DNA from: Polyangiaceae bacterium
Lineage (GTDB): Bacteria > Myxococcota_A > Polyangia > Polyangiales > Polyangiaceae
Direction: 5' to 3'
DNA length: 64,000 nucleotides
Assembly (NCBI GenBank): GCA_020633235.1
Contig: JACKEA010000002.1
Location: 248,001-312,000 of the forward strand
Each line of letters begins with the position of its first letter. Position 1 is the first letter of the stretch. Below the pieces are notes generated by a model. That model worked only from the letters and a program-made list of their open reading frames with translations. It did not search any database and was not told the origin of the DNA. The translations under genes were made by a program, and so were the position numbers. Of the stretch, positions 17,109 to 24,715 are shown piece by piece.

Positions 17109-18271
17109 TTCGCGAGATCGAGCTTCCACACCGCGCCCCCCACCGCGATCGCCGTGTGATCGTCGATGAAGCGGAAGCGATTGATGGGCGCCTTCAACGC
17201 CGGATCCTCCTCCCACGTCTCCCCGCCATCGAAGGTACGGTACACCGGCTGCGACGCTTCCTCCGGCGCCATCCAGCCGATCTTCTCGTTGATGAAGCCG
17301 ACGCCGATGGCCGCGTAGGCGCTGCCGTCGCCGGGCAGCGGCAGCTCGCTCCAGCTGTCGCCACCGTCCGTGGTCTTGGCGAAGGTGGCCGGGCCGTTGG
17401 TGCTGTCCTGCACGGCCACGTAGCCCACCTGCTCCGAGGGGAACTGGATCTTCCAGCACAGGCTGCCGACGGTGTCGGAGGTGAACACGGTGGAGAAGCT
17501 GTCCCCCGCGTCGGTGGTCTTCACCACGGTGCACTTTGCCCCGGTGGCGCTCATGCCCACGACCAAACCCGTCGTGGGCGAGGTGAAGCGCGCGTCGATG
17601 GCCATGCTCAGGACCGACGACATGTCCTTCGCCACCCAGTCCTTGCCGCCGTTCTCACTCACCAGCAGATGTGCCGGGCCGTTCGCGCGCCCAATGCCGA
17701 AGAGATGATCGGCGTCCACCGCGGTGAAGTTGCAGAGCCCCTTGGCCGCCGAGCCCGTGATGTTGGTGACCGGGTTCCAGGTCTGGCCCGCGTCGCTGGT
17801 CTCGTACATCAGCGTGGCGTCGCTGATGCTGGCGGCGAGCCCGGCGCCAATGTTGCCCGCGAAGCCGTGCTGCTCGCTGGTGAACAGCACCGAGCGGAAG
17901 TACGCCGTGCTGCTCGTCAGCACCGGTGCCCACGTCTCTCCGGCGTCGTCCGTCTTGTAGACCGCACCCTTCGGTCCACTCGCCAAGTAGCCCACCGTTG
18001 GGCTCACGAAGAAGACGTCGTCTTGCTTGCCGGCGCTCACGGTCGGCGCCTTCGTCATCTTGGTCCAGTCGTGGGAGCGCACCGCCGCCTCCAGCGCATC
18101 CCCCTGCCCTGCGCTGCCTCCGGCGCCGGCCATGCCCGCCGCACCCGCGCTGCCGCCGCTCCCACCGGCGCCTCCGGATCCGCCGCCGCCGGGGCTCGCG
18201 CCGTCGTCGCTGCTGCCGCAACCCAGCAAAGAAAACGCCGCAAATAGCAGGAAAAGGCTCCGTCCAGTCAT
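17105..18271 (-). CDS. YCF48/BNR-repeat lipoprotein
   Basis: A 388-aa lipoprotein: signal MTGRSLFLLFAAFSLLGC, then a Gly/Ser/Ala linker, then a seven-bladed-propeller-like region with Asp-box motifs such as TDDAGETWAPV, TSDAGQTWNPV, SENGGKDWVA, TTDAGDSFSTV, TTDGGDSWSEL and FDGGETWEEDP. Such BNR/YCF48 proteins bind ligands or assist assembly and are common on myxobacterial surfaces. I start at the ATG at 18271 since the upstream frame has no signal. First gene of a two-gene operon with the di-haem protein; divergent from the AfsR-like regulator with only 65 bases between. Confidence 0.87.
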   Translation of the reverse strand: MTGRSLFLLFAAFSLLGCGSSDDGASPGGGGSGGAGGSGGSAGAAGMAGAGGSAGQGDALEAAVRSHDWTKMTKAPTVSAGKQDDVFFVSPTVGYLASGPKGAVYKTDDAGETWAPVLTSSTAYFRSVLFTSEQHGFAGNIGAGLAASISDATLMYETSDAGQTWNPVTNITGSAAKGLCNFTAVDADHLFGIGRANGPAHLLVSENGGKDWVAKDMSSVLSMAIDARFTSPTTGLVVGMSATGAKCTVVKTTDAGDSFSTVFTSDTVGSLCWKIQFPSEQVGYVAVQDSTNGPATFAKTTDGGDSWSELPLPGDGSAYAAIGVGFINEKIGWMAPEEASQPVYRTFDGGETWEEDPALKAPINRFRFIDDHTAIAVGGAVWKLDLAK

Positions 18272-18281
18272 GGCGCGCACT

Positions 18282-18305
18282 GTGGGACAAGCTCCCACCG
18301 GGAGC
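18282..18305. promoter_or_regulatory. Overlapping inverted repeats between divergent genes
   Basis: GTGGGA-CAAGC-TCCCAC (18282-18298) overlaps GCTCCC-ACC-GGGAGC (18291-18305). They sit in the short divergent spacer between the lipoprotein/di-haem operon and the large regulator, and are a natural operator for that regulator. This is inference from position and symmetry. Confidence 0.35.
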
Positions 18306-18336
18306 CAGTTACAATTCGTTAAAGTTGGTGTCGGGC

Positions 18337-20871
18337 ATGTCCACGCTCGGGAAAACCCCGCTCATCGGCCGCGACGCGGAGCTCGACGCCGTGCTCCGGG
18401 AGCTCGACGCCGGCGCGCGCCTCGTCACCCTGCTCGGGCCTCCGGGCATCGGCAAGACGCGCCTCGCCACCGCGGCCCGGGAGCGCGTCGCGGGTCGCTT
18501 CAGCACGCGCTTCTGCGATCTCTCGAGCGCCGCGACGGAGCAGGCGCTGTGCCTCGCAGTGGCGTCCGCCTTGGACGAACGCTCGCCCTCCAGCTTGGGC
18601 CTCGGCGTCATCGCCGACAGCGTCGACGCAGTGTCCGCGTTGCTCGCGTCGCAGGGACCCCAGCTCGTGGTGCTCGACAACTTCGAGCAGCTCTCCAGCT
18701 GTGCGGCCGTGATCCACCACTGGCTGTCGCAACATCGGGATTTGGTTTTTGTCGTGACGTCGCGGGAGCGTCTCGCCATCGACGGCGAGCACGTCATAGA
18801 GCTCGCGCCGCTGTCGCTGCCGCCGCCCGGCGCGGGGCAGCGTGAGCAGCGCGCGTCCGCCGCGGTGCAGCTGTTCCTCACCCGCGCTCACCAGGCCGGC
18901 GCGCCGGCGAGCGACGACCTGGACTCCGTCGTCGAAATCGTGCGGCGCCTCGACGGCATTCCGCTGGCCATCGAGCTGGCCGCGGCGCGCACCCGGCTGC
19001 TCCCCGCAGCGGAGCTCGCGCGGCGGCTCGGTCGCGGCGAGGACGTTCTCGGCAGCGCCCGAACCGGCTCGGGTCGCTACCGCACACTGTCCGCTGCCAT
19101 CGCCTGGTCGTGGTCGCTGCTCGAGCCCGAGGAGCAGCTCGCCCTCGCCGTCTGCTCCGTGTTCCGCCAGAGCTTCGACGTCGAAGCCGCCGAGGCGCTC
19201 ATCGGACGGGCCGGCGTTTCGGCGCCCCTCGACCGCATCGCCGCCCTGCGCGACAAGTCGCTCCTGAGCTTGGACGAAGCCGGACGCCTCGCCCTGTACC
19301 AGAGCATCGCGGAGTTCGCCGACAAGCGCCTGGAGGAGCTCGGCAAACGACGCACCGCACGCCTCGCCCACGCGCGCTACTACGCTCGCCTCGCGGAGGA
19401 GCTGATCGCCGCGCGGCTGCTCAGGACAGCCGAGCCCGACCCCCGCGCCATGGGCCGCGTGCGTCTCGAACGCGACAATCTCGTCGCCGCCTTCGAGCAC
19501 GCGACTTCGCTGGACGGCGAGCCCACCCTGCGCGCCACCCTCGCCTCGGCCCTCGCCCTGCTCCACTTGGTGCCCGCGGATCAGGCCGACAAGAACCTCG
19601 TCGCCGTTCTCGCCGAGCCGCTGACCACGAATCAACGCGCGCAAGCCCTGCTCGCCCGGCAATCCTCCCTCGCCGCCCTCGGCCGCTTCGACGAGGCCCT
19701 GGCGCTGGCGCACCAGGTGATCGACACGGAAGACGTGGACCCCGGCCTTCGTTGCTTCGCCTACGTGTACGCTGGGATCCAGCTGCGCTCCGACGGCGAC
19801 ACGGAGCGTGCCCTCGGCTACCACCAACGTGCCGAGGCGCTGCTGTCGAGCCACGACCTCCCACGCCTGTCCGCCATGAACACGGCGTGCATGGGGCGGC
19901 TCGAGTGCGACCGTTCCAACCTCGACGCCGCCCGCGAGCTCAATCGTCGCGCCACCCAGCTGTGCGACGCCATGGGCGATCTGTGGCTCTCGGCCCTGGG
20001 CATCGCCAACCTGGCCCAGCTCGAGCAAGAGATGCGGAGCTTCGTCACGGCGGACGACTTGTTCGAGCGGGCCCTGCGTCGCCTGTCGGACGCCAACGAG
20101 GTGCACTACGAAGGCATCTACGCGACCCGCCGCGCGGGCCTGTACCTCGAGTGGAAGCGCCCCGACGCCGCTCGCGAAAGCCTAGTCCGCGCAAAGCGCC
20201 TTCTGTCCCGCGTGAACCTGCCGATCCAGGTCGCCGTGGTGCACGCCATCGCCGCCCTCGCGGAGGCCGAGGCGGGCGACCCCGACGCCGCCCGAGCGGA
20301 GCTCGAGCTCTCCGCACGCCACTCGCAGCGGGGGGCGACAGGCGTCCTGGGTCAGATGCTCGAGCTTTTGACCCACGCCGTGGAGCTCCGAGATCCGCGA
20401 ATCCACGCCGCCACCGTGGAGCGCCGGCGCCAGGAGTACGCCGACCTCACGACCCAAGACGACGCGCGGAGCCGAAGCGTGCGGCGGAACCTGGACACGC
20501 GCTTCGCCCTGCGCATGCTGGAGCGCGCCCTCGCCGCGCACGCCGCGGCTCCGCGCATTCTCGTGGTGGGGCGCGCTGGCGCGTGGTTTTCCCTCGATGG
20601 CGCCGCGCGCGTGGATCTCCGCCGCCGCGGCAGCTTGCGGCGCATGCTCGACGCGCTGGTCAGCGCCCACGCCGCGCGGCCGAGCCCGAGTCTCGGCGGC
20701 GCCGCGCTCCTCGGCGCGGGCTGGCCCGACGAGCGCATCTTGGCGGAAGCCGCCGCCACCCGCGTGCGCGTCGCCGTCGCCACGCTCCGCAAGCTCGGCT
20801 TGCGCGACGTGCTCCTGACCCACGACGACGGCTACCGTCTCGATCCGGATCTTCGCGTGGAGCGCGGCTAA
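18337..20871 (+). CDS. AfsR/LuxR-like ATPase-TPR transcription regulator
   Basis: An 844-aa STAND-type regulator. An NB-ARC-like ATPase near the N-terminus has Walker A LLGPPGIGKTRLA (about 35-45), LVVLDNFEQLSS (Walker B) and VVTSRERLAIDGEHVIEL, then DGIPLAIELAAAR, the GLPL-like motif. A TPR-type helical region spans about 390-700. The C-terminus (about 745-840) looks like a winged-helix domain placed behind the ATPase (SLRRMLDALVSAH, RVRVAVATLRKLGL, HDDGYRLDP), reversed from the usual AfsR order. It probably senses a ligand through the TPRs. I chose the ATG at 18337; the long upstream frame is antisense of the divergent gene. Its likely target is the divergent operon. Confidence 0.82.
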   Translation: MSTLGKTPLIGRDAELDAVLRELDAGARLVTLLGPPGIGKTRLATAARERVAGRFSTRFCDLSSAATEQALCLAVASALDERSPSSLGLGVIADSVDAVSALLASQGPQLVVLDNFEQLSSCAAVIHHWLSQHRDLVFVVTSRERLAIDGEHVIELAPLSLPPPGAGQREQRASAAVQLFLTRAHQAGAPASDDLDSVVEIVRRLDGIPLAIELAAARTRLLPAAELARRLGRGEDVLGSARTGSGRYRTLSAAIAWSWSLLEPEEQLALAVCSVFRQSFDVEAAEALIGRAGVSAPLDRIAALRDKSLLSLDEAGRLALYQSIAEFADKRLEELGKRRTARLAHARYYARLAEELIAARLLRTAEPDPRAMGRVRLERDNLVAAFEHATSLDGEPTLRATLASALALLHLVPADQADKNLVAVLAEPLTTNQRAQALLARQSSLAALGRFDEALALAHQVIDTEDVDPGLRCFAYVYAGIQLRSDGDTERALGYHQRAEALLSSHDLPRLSAMNTACMGRLECDRSNLDAARELNRRATQLCDAMGDLWLSALGIANLAQLEQEMRSFVTADDLFERALRRLSDANEVHYEGIYATRRAGLYLEWKRPDAARESLVRAKRLLSRVNLPIQVAVVHAIAALAEAEAGDPDAARAELELSARHSQRGATGVLGQMLELLTHAVELRDPRIHAATVERRRQEYADLTTQDDARSRSVRRNLDTRFALRMLERALAAHAAAPRILVVGRAGAWFSLDGAARVDLRRRGSLRRMLDALVSAHAARPSPSLGGAALLGAGWPDERILAEAAATRVRVAVATLRKLGLRDVLLTHDDGYRLDPDLRVERG

Positions 20872-21080
20872 GGCAGCGGGTGGCTCTGCAGGAAGTCGAG
20901 CATCGTGGGCTCGTAGTCGTTCCCGGAGTCGTTGACCAAGTCCGGGCTCACCAGGCCGTCGATCAAGTGGTCGACGTCGCTGTTCCACGGCACGCAACCT
21001 GACGATGGCGAGATGCAATCGAGCCTCGGGCGTATCTCCGAACCAGCCCGAAGGGCAAGCGAGGGGCCCGCCGTGAGCAT
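20868..21080 (-). pseudogene. Possible gene remnant (C-terminal fragment)
   Basis: A 70-codon frame whose last 40 residues (CVPWNSDVDHLIDGLVSPD, then LDFLQSHPLP) look like real protein rather than shadow sequence, but there is no recognisable start, signal or domain, and the upstream part is Arg/Ser-rich. It overlaps the stop of the regulator by two bases. Possibly the 3-prime end of a decayed enzyme gene. Low certainty. Confidence 0.25.
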
Positions 21081-21154
21081 CGTTGTCCGCAGCAGTCGTC
21101 GGCGACGCTGCCGGACTTCGCGCCGGGAGCACGGGTGCCAACGGCGCTCACCTC

Positions 21155-21544
21155 TCAGTCCGTGGCAGCATCGTATTCACCGTAGATGCAGCTCCCGTCC
21201 ATTGCGATCGCGCAGATCCCCGCATCTAGTGAAACGAGTTCACAGGACCACGCACCAGACTTGCAGGTGCAAGTGTAGAACGCCCGCGGAACCTGGCTCT
21301 TGCACGGACAGGGCTCACGAAGAACCAGGTTGCATGCGGGCTCCGATGGGCGGCACGCACCGACCGGCAGTGTGTCTGTGTCGCGACGCCCGGGGTCATC
21401 TGTGGTCGTGTGGACGCAGTCGACGTAGCTCGGCACTGCTCCCGGCTCCGCAGCGTCGCTGCACGCCAGGAGCAGTGCCCCGACGGCCAGGACCACGCGG
21501 CGCAGCCAGTCGACCCTGACGTGTGTTGCCCCGAATGTCTCCAT
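21155..21544 (-). CDS. Small Cys-rich lipoprotein
   Basis: A 129-aa protein starting at ATG 21544, with a GGGAAGG ribosome-binding site upstream. The signal VDWLRRVVLAVGALLLAC places a lipidated Cys near 30. The mature part has nine further cysteines in pairs (CPCKS, CTCKSGAWSC, CAIAMDGSC), as in small secreted disulfide-rich proteins. I do not recognise a family. The neighbouring gene at 21722 is divergent and also a Cys-rich lipoprotein; a strong inverted repeat lies between them. Confidence 0.65.
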   Translation of the reverse strand: METFGATHVRVDWLRRVVLAVGALLLACSDAAEPGAVPSYVDCVHTTTDDPGRRDTDTLPVGACRPSEPACNLVLREPCPCKSQVPRAFYTCTCKSGAWSCELVSLDAGICAIAMDGSCIYGEYDAATD

Positions 21545-21642
21545 GTCCGCACCTTCCCGTAGGCATGGTGGCGTGCGCTGTGCGCGAGTCAAGGTGGGTG
21601 CGGACGCTTGCATGGTCCCGCGCACGTTCGGAGCGAGTAAAG

Positions 21643-21681
21643 GGCGCCGACCTGCGTCAGCAGCTGTCGCAGGTCGGCGCC
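21643..21681. promoter_or_regulatory. 14-bp perfect inverted repeat between divergent lipoprotein genes
   Basis: GGCGCCGACCTGCG (21643-21656) and CGCAGGTCGGCGCC (21668-21681) are exact reverse complements with an 11-base spacer. It lies in the 177-base spacer between two divergent Cys-rich lipoprotein genes. It could be an operator for both or, as RNA, a leader hairpin of the gene at 21722. Confidence 0.5.
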
Positions 21682-21721
21682 GTAGGCTTGCGCGTGACGC
21701 CGCGTGGCGTAGGATGAGCTC

Positions 21722-22474
21722 ATGGTAGACGCTGCGTGGGGACCGGGCGTTGGCGGTTTGTCGGGGGTGCTGTTCAGCATGCTCCTGGCGGCGGCAGGTT
21801 GTGGGGCGGAGGAATCAGGCATTCCGGAAGGGGACTTTCCGGCAGCCGTCGCTCACGCGTCCTGCGACGAGCTGGGCCCCTGCTGCGCGCAGGCAGGCCT
21901 GCCGTACGACGCCGGGGCGTGCCGTGCGTTGATTCAAGGGACATCTGGCTTCCAACCGGACAACACGCGCTACGATTCCGACGCAGCTGAGCGTTGTGTG
22001 AAGGCGCTCCAAAGGGCCGTCAGCCAGTGTGCGTCGGACGGGCCGAGCTTGGCGGCGTGCCACAAGGTCTACGTTGGTACAGTGCCTCCCGGGCAGCCCT
22101 GCGCCAGCAGCGAAGAGTGCGCGCCGAGTGGCGGCATCCCACTCTGTGAAAGCGGAGCCTGTCGCGTGTACCTGCACGGGGCGGTGGGTGACTCCTGCGG
22201 CTCGGGGGGCGATACGCTGTGCCTTCAGGAGGACGGTGTGTACTGCGATGTCGATGTGTGTGTGGCACTCCCCGAGGCGGGAGAGGCCTGTGCGCCCGCT
22301 CTGGAGTGCGCGGAGGGTGCTCGTTGTGTTGGGACCACGTGCGAGGCCCAGCTGCCGTTGGGCTCGGCGTGCACGAGCGCCGGACAGTGCGAAACGCGGC
22401 ACTGCGACGGAACGTGCGTTTGGGGCAACATCGCGTCGAAGGAAGCCTGTACCGGTAGCTTCACCTACAACTAG
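21722..22474 (+). CDS. Cys-rich lipoprotein
   Basis: A 250-aa protein with signal VLFSMLLAAAGC (lipidated Cys near 27) and about 24 cysteines. Motifs such as CDELGPCCAQAG, CASSEECAPSG, CLQEDGVYCDVDVC and CTSAGQCETRHCDGTC match the repeating Cys pattern of myxobacterial surface proteins; the first half parallels the N-terminus of the LamG lipoprotein at 8828. No catalytic motif. AGGA upstream of the ATG at 21722 is the likely ribosome-binding site. Probably structural or recognition role at the surface. Confidence 0.75.
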   Translation: MVDAAWGPGVGGLSGVLFSMLLAAAGCGAEESGIPEGDFPAAVAHASCDELGPCCAQAGLPYDAGACRALIQGTSGFQPDNTRYDSDAAERCVKALQRAVSQCASDGPSLAACHKVYVGTVPPGQPCASSEECAPSGGIPLCESGACRVYLHGAVGDSCGSGGDTLCLQEDGVYCDVDVCVALPEAGEACAPALECAEGARCVGTTCEAQLPLGSACTSAGQCETRHCDGTCVWGNIASKEACTGSFTYN

Positions 22475-22691
22475 GAGCCTCTGGGGCAGTCGCTGGGACA
22501 GCAGCGTTCGCGTTGCGGCGCTGCGCGGTCTATCTGGTCCGCGCAACGACCACCGGCATCTCCGCGATAGTCGATCCCGTTGGGCCTCCACTTGATAGTG
22601 GACCACTGTGAAGAGCGAGCTAAGGCGATAAACGGCCTCCAGGCGCTCCGAATCTCAGGCGACAGCCCGCGCCAGGAACCGTGACGGGCAT

Positions 22692-22707
22692 CGCGCCGCC
22701 CCGACAG
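22692..22707 (-). repeat. Dispersed 3-prime element, copy 5
   Basis: Minus-strand reading CTGTCGGGGCGGCGCG. The enclosing block 22682-22706 is identical over 25 bases to 24637-24661 and differs by one base from 4757-4781. No minus-strand gene ends here. Confidence 0.55.
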
Positions 22708-22715
22708 CAGGGCGG

Positions 22716-22740
22716 GCGCGGGAACTATCAGTTCCCGCGC
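22716..22740. promoter_or_regulatory. Perfect palindrome, candidate enhancer site for sigma-54 promoter
   Basis: GCGCGGGAACT (22716-22726) and AGTTCCCGCGC (22730-22740) are exact reverse complements around ATC. The centre is about 107 bases upstream of the start predicted from the sigma-54 promoter at 22809, the usual position of an enhancer-binding-protein site. Alternatively it is a hairpin behind the upstream gene; it lacks a following T-run. Confidence 0.5.
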
Positions 22741-22808
22741 GGGAGGCTTCACTTCTGATCCGCACCGAAAGCGTGTGCTTTCAGGCGCAAATACCCGCGT
22801 TTCGAGCT

Positions 22809-22824
22809 TGGCACCTCCCTTGCA
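22809..22824 (+). promoter_or_regulatory. Sigma-54 (-24/-12) promoter
   Basis: TGGCAC-CTCCC-TTGCA matches the sigma-54 consensus at every conserved base. Predicted start about 22835, giving a leader of about 44 bases before the ATG at 22879. Confidence 0.7.
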
Positions 22825-22878
22825 CAACGTCAGGGCCCTACACCTTCCTGGCGATTTTACGAGAACATCGAGGCGTAC

Positions 22879-24591
22879 ATGAACCTGAAATTCTGGGCAC
22901 TGCTGCTGCTGAGCGCGACGCTTGCGATGGCCTGCAGTGGCGAATCGAACGACGCCGCAGCCACTGCCGACGGTGGCGGTGGCGGCGCCGGCGCGAAGGA
23001 TGCCTCCGCCGCGGCAGATTCTTCCGACAAGCCAGATGCCACCGGCGATGCTGCCGTGAGCCAGGACGGCAGCCCTGCAGCGGATGCGGCCGTTCCCGAT
23101 GCCTCGCCACCGCCGCCAGAGCCAGACTACTACGTCACCCCAACGGGCAAGGCCTCCAACGACGGCAAGACCGAGCAGACCGCCTGGAGCCTGGATCACG
23201 CCTTTGCCACCGCCAAGGCGGGGGATGCCGTGTACGTCAAGGCGGGCCTGTACGCTGATTTCACCATCACCCAGAACGGCAACGGCACGTCGGAGAACCC
23301 GATCCAGTTCATCGGCTACACGTCGACGCCCGGTGACATCAACCCGCACGCGCAGACCAGCTACAGCCTGGGCACCCAGACCATCCAGGTGCTCGCCTCA
23401 TTTGCTCATGGCGACAAGGTGGATGCCAGCAAGATGCCGCTGCTGCGGGAGAACCGCTCCGGCTCGGTGGGTAGCGGCACCGCGTTGGTGATCAATGGCG
23501 ACTACGTCGTGCTCAACAACCTGCAGTTCCAGTACTACGAAGCCGGGATGCGGGTGAGCGGCGATCATTGCCAGCTCACCAACCTGATCTTCACCGAGCA
23601 GGGCGACTTCGCCTCCGACGCATACAGTGGCAAGGGCGTCTACAACTACGGCAACGACAACCACTACAAGAACATCTACGTGGAAAACTCCGGGGCCCAG
23701 AACTTCTCCATCCGGGGCAACGGCGGCACCTACGACGCCATCTCAGTGGTCTCCGACAACACCACCAACCCCACCGACTACTACTTCCTGTTTCAGGAAG
23801 GGCACGACAACACCGCCACCAACATCTACGTTCACCGGGTAGGCCAACTGGCTCACGACGGCCACGGCATCGTCTACAAGACGCCCAGCCCCTGCTACAA
23901 CAACAACGTCACCGGCTTCATCATCGACAACACCAACCTGGAGATCCAGTTCCCCGGAGTGCACGACAACACCGTTAAGAACGGCTACGTGTTCCGGCCG
24001 CTCAGCGAGGCCAGCATCACCGGCGCCGGCGCCAGGCTGGCCAACGGCGCCTACGATTGCACGATCGACAACGTCTTCTTCGAGAACTGCCTGGTCCGCT
24101 TCTGCGACTGGCCGGACGGGCTGGCGGGGGATGCAGCGGACAGCGCCGACGGCTTTGTCTTCAACCGGATTACGGTGATCAACGCCCAGTCCGCGGTGGC
24201 CTTCAACTACTTCAAGCAGGGCTACTTCAGCTCCAGCGCCGACAACAACACCTTCTACAACAGCACCTTCTACGGCGCGAGCTGGCACTATGAGCTGAGC
24301 AGGGCCAACAGCAACACCAAGTTCGTCAACTGCATCTTCTCGGACATCCCCAAGTACTCGTTCAGCACCGGCGGCAGCCCCGGATACCCCGCCGACGTCT
24401 CCTACAGCAGCGTGAACTTCTTCAACTACGCGCCCGCCGTTCCCTCGGGCACCAACGTCACGACCGCCGATCCCAAGTTCGTGGATCCCAAGAACTACGA
24501 TTTCAGCCTGGGCACCGGCAGCACGCTCAAGGGCAAGGGCATCGCCACACCCTTCTTGCCGGCAGGCAACGACATTGGCTCGTATCAGTAG
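22879..24591 (+). CDS. Right-handed beta-helix lipoprotein
   Basis: A 570-aa lipoprotein: signal MNLKFWALLLLSATLAMAC (lipidated Cys at 19), then an Ala/Asp/Gly/Ser linker to about residue 75. The rest fits a parallel beta-helix of the DUF1565/pectate-lyase-like type: YYVTPTGKASNDGKTEQTAW, a typical N-cap, then Asn-rich turns (NGDYVVLNNLQF, NYGNDNHYKNIYVENS, DCTIDNVFFENC, NNTFYNSTFYG) and DPKFVDPKNYDFSL near the end. Related proteins bind or cleave polysaccharides, but no lyase catalytic motif is evident. It has its own perfect sigma-54 promoter and a GAGG ribosome-binding site. It converges on the thiolase gene. Confidence 0.85.
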   Translation: MNLKFWALLLLSATLAMACSGESNDAAATADGGGGGAGAKDASAAADSSDKPDATGDAAVSQDGSPAADAAVPDASPPPPEPDYYVTPTGKASNDGKTEQTAWSLDHAFATAKAGDAVYVKAGLYADFTITQNGNGTSENPIQFIGYTSTPGDINPHAQTSYSLGTQTIQVLASFAHGDKVDASKMPLLRENRSGSVGSGTALVINGDYVVLNNLQFQYYEAGMRVSGDHCQLTNLIFTEQGDFASDAYSGKGVYNYGNDNHYKNIYVENSGAQNFSIRGNGGTYDAISVVSDNTTNPTDYYFLFQEGHDNTATNIYVHRVGQLAHDGHGIVYKTPSPCYNNNVTGFIIDNTNLEIQFPGVHDNTVKNGYVFRPLSEASITGAGARLANGAYDCTIDNVFFENCLVRFCDWPDGLAGDAADSADGFVFNRITVINAQSAVAFNYFKQGYFSSSADNNTFYNSTFYGASWHYELSRANSNTKFVNCIFSDIPKYSFSTGGSPGYPADVSYSSVNFFNYAPAVPSGTNVTTADPKFVDPKNYDFSLGTGSTLKGKGIATPFLPAGNDIGSYQ

Positions 24592-24646
24592 CGCACCGGG
24601 GTTTTGCGCGACGTGCTCCTGATCGAACGCGCAACGTGACGGGCAT

Positions 24647-24662
24647 CGCGCCGCCCCGACAA
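24647..24662 (-). repeat. Dispersed 3-prime element, copy 6
   Basis: Minus-strand reading TTGTCGGGGCGGCGCG, 54 bases after the thiolase stop, immediately behind a hairpin and an AATTTT tract in the sense direction. Confidence 0.6.
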
Positions 24663-24670
24663 AATTGGAA

Positions 24671-24701
24671 ACGGCGGCCCCGCGGGAAGCGAGACCGCCG
24701 T
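24671..24701 (-). terminator. Rho-independent terminator of the thiolase gene
   Basis: In the minus-strand transcript ACGGCGG and CCGCCGT pair (7 bp, 17-base GC-rich loop that can add CCC/GGG pairs), followed by TTTCCAATTTT. It begins about 15 bases after the stop codon at 24716. Confidence 0.6.
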
Positions 24702-24715
24702 CGCTGTCGCTGTCG

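Larger units (their letters stand above)
22475..22878. other. 404-base intergenic region
   Basis: No convincing gene. It holds a 25-base dispersed repeat (22682-22706), a perfect 11-base palindrome with 3-base loop (22716-22740) and a sigma-54 promoter (22809-22824). The part before 22680 shows nothing I recognise. Confidence 0.6.

Noticed and set aside
17926..18336. Extended N-terminus of the AfsR-like regulator
   Set aside because: The in-frame extension is antisense of the divergent lipoprotein linker and low in complexity; the regulator has a good start at 18337.
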